Assembly: GCA_002455915.1 (NCBI GenBank)
Contig: DKLU01000311.1
Coordinates: 1 to 6,445, forward strand
Length of the DNA: 6,445 bases
Reading direction: 5' to 3'
From: Chryseobacterium sp. UBA6632
Lineage (GTDB): Bacteria; Bacteroidota; Bacteroidia; Flavobacteriales; Weeksellaceae
A program made the position numbers and the translations under genes. The first letter of the stretch is position 1. Each line of letters opens with the position of its first letter. Below, piece by piece: positions 5,276-6,445 of the stretch. The notes below the pieces were generated by a model that did no database searches, was not told the origin of the DNA, and saw nothing but the letters and a program-made list of their open reading frames with translations.

Positions 5276-6088
5276 ATGAAACTAAGAAACATTTGTTCTT
5301 TGGCTTTATTTTTAAGTTTTAGTTCAATCAGTTTTGCTCAGGTTGGGATTAATACACCTAATCCACAAGGAGCTTACACTATTGATGCTGCTAAGGATAA
5401 TCCTCCTACGGGAGCTCCTTCTGCGGCGCAGGCTGCTAACGACATTACAGTGACTTCCACTGGAAATATGGGGATCGGCCTTACGGTTCCTACTAATAAG
5501 CTCCATATAAGTGGTACAAATCCTGTGAGGTTGCAAGGTTTAACAGCCGCAGCCAGTGGCGATAATATCTTGGCAACAGACGGTACCGGCGTTCTAAAAT
5601 CACTTGGTAGTTTAGAAAGCTTAGCTATTCCTGCTCCGGCTGTATTGGTTTTAAGGACAGCACAATCCAACTTTTTACAATCAGCAGGGGGCGGAGGAAC
5701 GCAAAGATTACCTTTGCAGGTAGGGCGAAATAATATTCCGGGATTACTTTATGATGAGACTACAAGTACGGTAACATTTCCCAATGGCGTTTATCAGATT
5801 ACTTTTGTTTATGAAGCTACGCATAATGCTACAAGCTGTACATTGAGTTCATATTTTATGGATTTTCCGGGAATACATGCAAGGCGTATTCACAGTACGG
5901 CGGCTCATAATCAAGGGGGATCTTCCAACCACGGGGGAACAATTACTTTTTCTGCTTTATTTGACGGTACTTCCAGCAATACCTGGGTAATCAATATGGG
6001 ACGTGGAGTCTCCGGTAACTGTACAGGTGCCGGTATGACTCTTACAGATTATGCCACACAGGTTTTAATCTTTAAGCTGGGAAATTAA
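5276..6088 (+). CDS. Secreted protein with tail-fibre-like stem and probable C1q/TNF-like head
   Basis: The product is 270 residues. I chose the ATG at 5276 because it opens a textbook signal peptide, MKLRNICSLALFLSFSSISF then AQ, cut after A21. The frame is open back to 5165, but those 37 extra codons are Phe/Ile-rich, carry no motif and cover the -7 element at 5233. The mature N-terminus VGINTPNPQGAYTID (23-37), the GNMGIGLTVPTNKLHI block (63-78), NPVRLQGL (82-89) and DNILATDGTGVLKSLG (96-111) form a stem common in Chryseobacterium-type surface proteins and reminiscent of phage tail fibres (GIGTTxPxxxLHV). From about 118 onward the FPNGVYQITFVYEA (168-181) strand and the remaining beta pattern suggest a C1q/TNF-like jelly-roll, with two Cys (188, 249) that might form a disulfide. 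There is no T9SS sorting domain, so the route past the periplasm and the ligand are unknown. It is followed by a terminator and appears monocistronic. The jelly-roll call is by pattern only. Confidence 0.85.
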   Translation: MKLRNICSLALFLSFSSISFAQVGINTPNPQGAYTIDAAKDNPPTGAPSAAQAANDITVTSTGNMGIGLTVPTNKLHISGTNPVRLQGLTAAASGDNILATDGTGVLKSLGSLESLAIPAPAVLVLRTAQSNFLQSAGGGGTQRLPLQVGRNNIPGLLYDETTSTVTFPNGVYQITFVYEATHNATSCTLSSYFMDFPGIHARRIHSTAAHNQGGSSNHGGTITFSALFDGTSSNTWVINMGRGVSGNCTGAGMTLTDYATQVLIFKLGN

Positions 6089-6188
6089 TTCCATAATAAG
6101 TTTTAAAATCTCTCTCTTACTTATTTATAAGACTAGGATTAAAAATCACTTTCTATCAAATTAAACAACACAAATACAATATACATCC

Positions 6189-6218
6189 AAAGCATTTACC
6201 AAGGTAGGTGCTTTTTTT
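6189..6218 (+). terminator. Intrinsic terminator of the C1q-like gene
   Basis: AAAGCATTTAC (6189-6199) pairs with GTAGGTGCTTT (6204-6214) through eleven pairs including two T-G wobbles, around a CAAG tetraloop. A T run covers 6212-6218. It begins 100 bp after the stop codon at 6088, so the mRNA would carry an AT-rich 3' tail. No T tract serves the opposite strand, so it acts on plus-strand transcription only. Confidence 0.85.
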
Positions 6219-6445
6219 ATTGAAAATTAAAATTAACTTTTAAAAATAATACACATTTTGGAGAATAATAAAAGAATGATTTAATGATAAATTACTAAAT
6301 AGTGAAATAATTTTCAAACAATTATGATTTAATTTTTATTGAATTTAAGGCAGATATTAAAATTTATTAATATTATTTGGTAGGTATTATGGTATTTTAT
6401 ATATTTGGAAAATATTTTAAAAGGATATTAAGGATAAAAAAAGGA
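6219..6445. other. AT-rich region upstream of the next gene, no coding frame seen
   Basis: Together with 6089-6188 this makes a gene-free stretch of 357 bp. It holds the terminator at 6189-6218 and the promoter at 6377-6407. Beyond the promoter is a purine-rich leader in which AAGGATA recurs at 6421 and 6430 and AAGGA begins again at 6441. No start codon with an open frame is visible before the edge. Confidence 0.5.
6377..6407 (+). promoter_or_regulatory. Canonical Bacteroidota promoter (TTG-N20-TATATTTG) for a gene beyond the window
   Basis: TTG at 6377-6379 and TATATTTG at 6400-6407 are 20 bp apart, an exact consensus fit. Transcription would begin near 6414 and proceed off the right edge. 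The -33 context ATTTGGT is identical to that of the promoter at 4927-4957. Confidence 0.6.

Noticed and set aside
5374..5670. 98-codon minus-strand frame inside the C1q-like gene
   Set aside because: It lies wholly opposite a well-supported coding gene, has no recognisable domain or promoter, and is explained by the GC-richer coding sequence in the antisense frame.

Overview
The window looks like chromosomal DNA from a member of the Bacteroidota, most likely a Chryseobacterium-like member of the Flavobacteriales. The evidence is a type IX secretion (T9SS) type A sorting domain on a subtilisin-like protease, signal peptides cleaved before Gln, a DUF6702-type protein, several TTG-N20-22-TAnnTTTG promoter matches, no clear Shine-Dalgarno sites, and very AT-rich spacers between genes of moderate GC. 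The genus is inferred from protein style, not from a search.

Layout. Positions 1-128 (minus strand) hold the first 42 codons of a HupE/UreJ-like membrane protein running off the left edge. A 150-bp divergent spacer with a weak promoter and a 7-bp inverted repeat leads to 279-3530, a complete 1083-aa secreted S8 serine peptidase with an intact catalytic triad and a C-terminal T9SS sorting domain. A strong terminator (3555-3585) closes it, and its T tract merges with the -7 element of the next gene, 3611-4135, a 174-aa exported DUF6702 protein. Then comes 1.1 kb without any conventional gene. Next is 5276-6088, a 270-aa secreted protein with a tail-fibre-like stem and a probable C1q/TNF-like jelly-roll head. 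A terminator at 6189-6218 follows, and the window ends with a canonical promoter (6377-6407) for a gene beyond the right edge.

The most interesting part is the long gap. It contains a near-consensus sigma-54 (-24/-12) promoter at 4238-4253, a 19-codon micro-ORF starting about 14 nt after the predicted transcription start, mutually exclusive hairpins inside that micro-ORF, and a strong intrinsic terminator at 4689-4718. Together these outline a transcription unit of about 450 nt that conventional annotation would leave blank. A second canonical promoter at 4927-4957 starts another unexplained transcript, or a leader of about 310 nt for the C1q-like gene.

Functionally, all the complete protein genes encode exported products (T9SS cargo protease, DUF6702 protein, C1q-like protein), so the region is oriented to the cell envelope and exterior. 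No mobile element, CRISPR array, tRNA or rRNA was seen.
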